Source: Saccoglossus kowalevskii
Taxonomy: Eukaryota > Hemichordata > Enteropneusta > Harrimaniidae
Direction: 5' to 3'
DNA length: 11,534 nt
NCBI RefSeq assembly: GCF_000003605.2
Contig: NW_003152936.1
Coordinates: 1-11,534, forward strand
A model generated the notes under the pieces. That model was not told the origin of the DNA. It saw nothing but the letters and a program-made list of their open reading frames with translations, and did no database searches. Positions 8,918 through 11,534 of the stretch are shown one piece after another. Within the stretch, counting starts at the first letter, position 1, and each line of letters starts with the position of its first letter. The translations under genes and the position numbers were made by a program.

Positions 8918-9319
8918 ATGTCACTTTGTACTACAGTACTCGGCTCACGGTGTAAATTTAGAGGCTTAGCCACATATGTATTAATATCACTCTGTACAAC
9001 AGTACTTGGCTCACGGTGTAAATTTGGAGGCTTAGCCACCTACGTATTAATGTCATTTTGTACTACAGTACTTGGGTCACGCTGTAAACTTAGAGGTTTA
9101 GCCACCTATGTATTAATGTCACTTTGTACTACAGTGCTTGGCTCACGGTGTAAATTTAGAGGCTTAGCCACCTATGTATTAATGTCACTTTGTACTACAG
9201 TACTTGGCCCACGGTGTAAATTTAGAGGTTTAGCCACCTATGTATTAATGTCACTTTGTACTACAGTACTCGGCTCACGGTGTAAATTTAGAGGCTTAGC
9301 TACCTAAAAGTATGTATTA
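8918..9319. repeat. Short six-unit block ending in AAAAGT unit
   Basis: Units at 8918, 8984, 9050, 9116, 9182 and 9248. The unit at 8984 carries ATATCACTCTG and TTTGGAGGC, shared with 2119. The unit at 9050 has TCATTTTG, GGGTCACGC and AAACTTAG. The block starts just after one AAAAGT unit and ends with the next, so it is one full interval between such units, 402 bp long. Confidence 0.75.
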
Positions 9320-10051
9320 ATGTCACTTTGTATTACAGTACATGACTCACGGTGTAAGTTTAGAGGTGTAGCCACCTAAGTATTAATGTCACATTGTACT
9401 ACAGTACTTGGCTCACGGTGTAAATTTAGAGGTTTAGCCACCTATGTATTAACGTCAGTTTGTACAACAGTACTTGGCTCACGGTGTAAATTTAGAGGCT
9501 TAGCCACATATGTATTAATGACACTTTGTACTAGAGTACATGTACTTGGCTCACGCTGTAAATTTAGAGGCTTAGCCACCTATGTATTAATGACACTTTG
9601 TACTACAGTACTTGGCCCAAGGTGTAAATTTAGAGGTTTAGCCACCTATGTATTAATGACACTTTGTACAACAGTACTTGGCTCACGGTGTAAATTTAGA
9701 GGTTTAGCCACCTATGTATTAATGACACTTTGTACTACAGTACTTGGCTCACGGTGTAAATTTAGAGGCTTAGCCACCTATGTATTAATGTCACATTGTA
9801 CTACAGTACTTGGCTCACGGTGTAAATTTAAAGGCCTAGCCACCTATGTATTAACGTCACTTTGTACTACAGTACTTGGCTCACGGTGTAAATTGAGAGG
9901 CTTAGCCACCTATGTATTAATGTCACTTTGTACTACAGTACTTGGCCCAAGGTGTAAATTTAGAGGTTTAGCCACCTATGTATTAATGTCACTTTGTTCT
10001 ACAGTACTTGGCTCACTATGTAAATTTAGAGGCTCAGCCACCTATGTATTA
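9320..10051. repeat. Entry module, third type, with ATGACAC run
   Basis: The unit at 9320 matches the one at 1190 (ATTACAGTACATG, GTAAGTTTAG, CCTAAGTATTA). The units ATGTCACATT, ACGTCAGTTT and the 72-bp palindrome unit follow, as at 1256-1459. Three consecutive ATGACAC units (9590, 9656, 9722) then appear where other modules have one, a local expansion. The variant GGCCCAAGG marks both 9590 and 9920. The TTTAAAGGCC variant at 9788 is shared with 1592 and 2851. Confidence 0.75.
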
Positions 10052-10717
10052 TTGTCACTTTGTACAACAGTACTCGGCTCACGGTGTAAATTTAGAAGCT
10101 TAGCCACCTATGTATTAATGTCACTTTGTACTAGAGTACTTGGCTCACGGTGTAAATTTAGAGGTTTAGCCACCTATGTATTAATGTCACTTTGTACAAC
10201 AGTACATGGCTCACGGTGTAAATTTAGAAGCTTAGCCACCTATGTATTAATGTCACTTTGTACAACAGTACTCGGCTCACTGTGTAAATTTAGAAGCTTA
10301 GCCACCTATGTATTAATGTCACTTTGTACAACAGTACATGGCTCACGGTGTAAATTTAGAAGCTTAGCCACCTATGTATTAATGTCACTTTGTACTAGAG
10401 TACTTGGCTCACGGTGTAAATGTAGAAGTTTAGCCACCTATGTACTAATGTCACTTTGTACTAGAGTACATGTACTTGGCTCACGCTGTAAATTTAGAGG
10501 CTTAGCCACCTATGTATTAATGTCACATTGTACTACAGTACTTGGCTCACGGTGTAAATTTAGAGGCCTAGCCACCTGTGTATTAACGTCACTTTGTACA
10601 ACAGTACTCGGCTCACTGTGTAAATTTAGAAGCTTAGCCACCTATGTATTAATGTCCTTTTGTACAACAGTACATGGCTCACGGTGTAAATTTAGAAGCT
10701 TAGCCACCTATGTAAAA
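10052..10717. repeat. Block rich in AAGCTT units, rearranged cassette pieces
   Basis: Units with AGAAGCTTAG (10052, 10184, 10250, 10316, 10586, 10652) are interleaved with ACTAGAG units (10118, 10382) and one 72-bp palindrome unit (10448). GTACATGG, a cassette marker, occurs three times (10184, 10316, 10652) where a cassette has one. The pattern suggests several short unequal exchanges within a cassette, not one clean block duplication. Confidence 0.7.
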
Positions 10718-10850
10718 ATATCACTTTGTACTACAGTACTGGCTCAAAGTGTAAATTCAAGAGCTTCAGCCACCTTATGTATTAACGCCACTTTGTACTA
10801 CAGTACTTGGCTCACGAAATAAATTTAAAGGCTTAGCCACATATGTATTA
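10718..10850. repeat. Two most degraded units of the array
   Basis: The unit at 10718 is preceded by TATGTAAAAATATCAC. It then has CAGTACTGGCTCAAAG (one base lost), AAATTCAAGAGCTTCAG (one gained) and CACCTTATG (one gained), for a net 67 bp. The unit at 10785 has CACGAAATAAATTTAAAGG. No other pair in the window carries this many private changes. Confidence 0.85.
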
Positions 10851-11378
10851 ATGGCACTTCTTACTACAGTACTTGGCTCACGGTGTAAATTTAGAGGTTT
10901 AGCCACCTATGTATTAATGTCACTTTGTACTACAGTACTCGGCTCACGGTGTAAATTTAGAGACTTAGCCACCTATGTATTAATGTCACTTTGTACAACA
11001 GTACTTGGCTCACGGTGTAAATTTAGAGGCTTAGCCACCTATGTATTAATGTCACTTTGTACTACAGTACTCGGCTCACGGTGTAAATTTAGAAGCTTAG
11101 ACACCTATGTATTAATGTCACTTTGTATTACAGTACTCGGCTCACGGTGTAAATTTAGAGGCTTATCCACCTATGTATTTATGTTACTTTGCACTACAGT
11201 ACTCGGCTCACGGTGTAAATTTAGAGGCTTAGCCACCTATGTATTAATGTCACTTTGTACTACAGTACTTGTCTCACGGTGTAAATTTAGAGGCTCAGCC
11301 ACCTATGTATTATTGTCACTTTGTACAACAGTACTCGACTCACTGTGTAAATTTAGAGGCTTAGCCACCTACGTATTA
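10851..11378. repeat. Right block with a decayed cassette fragment
   Basis: Eight 66-bp units start with ATGGCACTTCTTAC at 10851. The unit at 11181 (ATGTTACTTTGCACTAC) resembles the first cassette unit. The units at 11247 and 11313 have GGCTCAG and TTGTCAC/CTCACTG like its second and third, but with many other differences. Private changes such as TTAGACACC (11049) and CTTGTCTC (11247) suggest this part has not recently been homogenised with the centre. Confidence 0.68.
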
Positions 11379-11534
11379 ATGTCACATTGTACAACAGTAC
11401 TTGGCTCACGGTGTAAATTTTGAAGCTTAGCCACCTACGTATTAATGTCACTTTGTACTAGAGTACTTGGCTCACGGTTTAAAGGTAGAGGTTTAGCCAC
11501 CTATGTTCTAATGTCACTTTGTACTAGAGTACTT
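11379..11534. repeat. Right end, near-identical to 1921-2076
   Basis: The unit at 11379 is identical by eye to the unit at 1921, including the rare AATTTTGAAGC and the CCTACGTATTA ending. The next unit (11445) differs from 1987 at one base (AAAGGTAG for AAATGTAG). The final 24 bases match 2053 onward. The spacing is 9458 bp. The array runs off the end of the window inside a unit. Confidence 0.85.

Larger units (their letters stand above)
1118..9319. repeat. AAAAGT-insertion unit class (5 dispersed members)
   Basis: Members are 1118-1189, 3049-3120, 8173-8245, 8846-8917 and 9248-9319. Each reads ACCTAAAAGTATGTATTA where ordinary units read ACCTATGTATTA. The 8173 member has one more A. Each carries CTCGGCTCACGG and each directly follows a GGCCCAC-type unit (1052, 2983, 8107, 8780, 9182), so the pair moves together. 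Four of the five also have AGCTACC in place of AGCCACC; the member at 1118 keeps AGCCACC. In the open forward frame the insertion introduces TAA. The coordinates span the first to last member. Confidence 0.88.
1388..10519. repeat. 72-bp unit class with GTACATGTAC palindrome (11 dispersed members)
   Basis: Eleven units are 72 bp long: those starting at 1388, 2779, 3319, 4315, 4783, 6043, 7435, 7903, 8444, 9518 and 10448. In each, ACTAGAGTAC is followed by six extra bases (ATGTAC), producing the perfect 10-bp palindrome GTACATGTAC at unit positions 19-28 (first at 1406-1415). All members share ACTAGAG upstream and the GGCTCACGC variant downstream, so they descend from one insertion. Two subclasses exist. 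Those preceded by ATGACAC (1388, 3319, 8444, 9518) belong to entry modules. Those preceded by ACTAATGTCAC (the other seven) belong to full or partial cassettes. The coordinates span the first to last member. Confidence 0.9.
1..11534. repeat. 66-bp satellite/minisatellite array, about 174 units
   Basis: The window is a continuous head-to-tail array of a 66-bp unit, numbered here from the ATG of ATGTCAC (for example 1987, 2053, 3121). Landmarks within the unit are TGTAC at 10-14, AGTAC at 18-22, GGCTCAC at 25-31, the 8-bp palindrome TAAATTTA at 36-43, AGCCACC at 51-57 and ATGTATTA at 59-66. Most units differ from the commonest form at a few positions, and the variants recur in combinations that define unit classes. 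Length changes are rare: -1 in the unit at 1, -3 in the unit at 329, -1 in the unit at 1724, +7 in the unit at 8173, net +1 in the unit at 10718, plus the two 72-bp classes. No unique sequence flanks or interrupts the array, so its true ends lie outside the window. The length and organisation suggest eukaryotic satellite DNA; the family is not recognised. Arrays like this are prone to misassembly, so the copy number should be treated with care. Confidence 0.97.

Noticed and set aside
1-11534. CRISPR array
   Set aside because: There are no unique spacers. Repeat and would-be spacer are both part of the same 66-bp unit, and no cas-like genes are present.
1-11534. Telomeric, rDNA-spacer or alpha-satellite identity
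   Set aside because: The 66-bp unit shows no short telomeric motif, no rRNA-like sequence, no CENP-B box and no 171-bp period. A centromeric or heterochromatic role cannot be judged from sequence alone.
1-11534. Tandem promoters or bacterial -10/-35 elements
   Set aside because: TATGTATTA and TTTGTAC are loosely AT-rich, but no spaced pair resembles a promoter consensus, and nothing else suggests a bacterial source.
1-11534. Transposon or terminal inverted repeats
   Set aside because: The only inverted repeats are the short dyads inside the unit (GTACT-AC-AGTAC, TAAATTTA, GTACATGTAC). No transposase, long terminal repeat or target-site duplication is seen.
1-11534. The whole array as an assembly artefact
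   Set aside because: Many private variants and an ordered hierarchy of duplications argue for real sequence, although the exact copy number and the near-identical 1392-bp pair could be affected by assembly.

Overview
The whole window is one uninterrupted tandem-repeat array. The basic unit is 66 bp, about 39% G+C. I can tile it from base 1 to base 11534 as about 174 consecutive head-to-tail units, the first and last incomplete, with no unrelated sequence between them. I see no recognisable gene, tRNA, rRNA, transposon, CRISPR array, telomere motif or promoter. An array of this length with a short unit and higher-order structure is typical of eukaryotic satellite or large minisatellite DNA. 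I do not recognise the family and cannot name the species. Recurrent CpG/TpG and CpG/CpA alternation at fixed unit positions would fit a host with cytosine methylation, but this is inference.

Two length classes interrupt the 66-bp rhythm. Eleven units are 72 bp because of a 6-bp insertion that creates the palindrome GTACATGTAC. Five units carry an AAAAGT-type insertion near their end, which adds 6 bp in four and 7 bp in one. Shared variants show the array grew by repeated duplication of multi-unit blocks.

Layout: 1-1117, left block with traces of 657-bp and 396-bp periods; 1118-2118, mixed module; 2119-3120, block holding the first copy of a 468-bp seven-unit cassette; 3121-3786, entry module; 3787-4935, second cassette and a partial third; 4936-6327 and 6328-7719, two abutting 1392-bp copies differing at three positions by my reading; 7720-8245, partial cassette; 8246-8917, second entry module; 8918-9319, short block; 9320-10051, third entry module; 10052-10717, block rich in AAGCTT units; 10718-10850, the two most degraded units; 10851-11378, decayed units; 11379-11534, nearly identical to 1921-2076, so the pattern seems to start again.

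One forward frame of the unit has no stop, and 66 is divisible by three, so long open frames appear, the longest 1703 codons at 3121-8232. I do not call them genes. Variable sites fall about equally on the three codon positions, stops recur in several unit classes, and indels shift the frame. The interest of the window lies in its duplication history, not in an encoded system.
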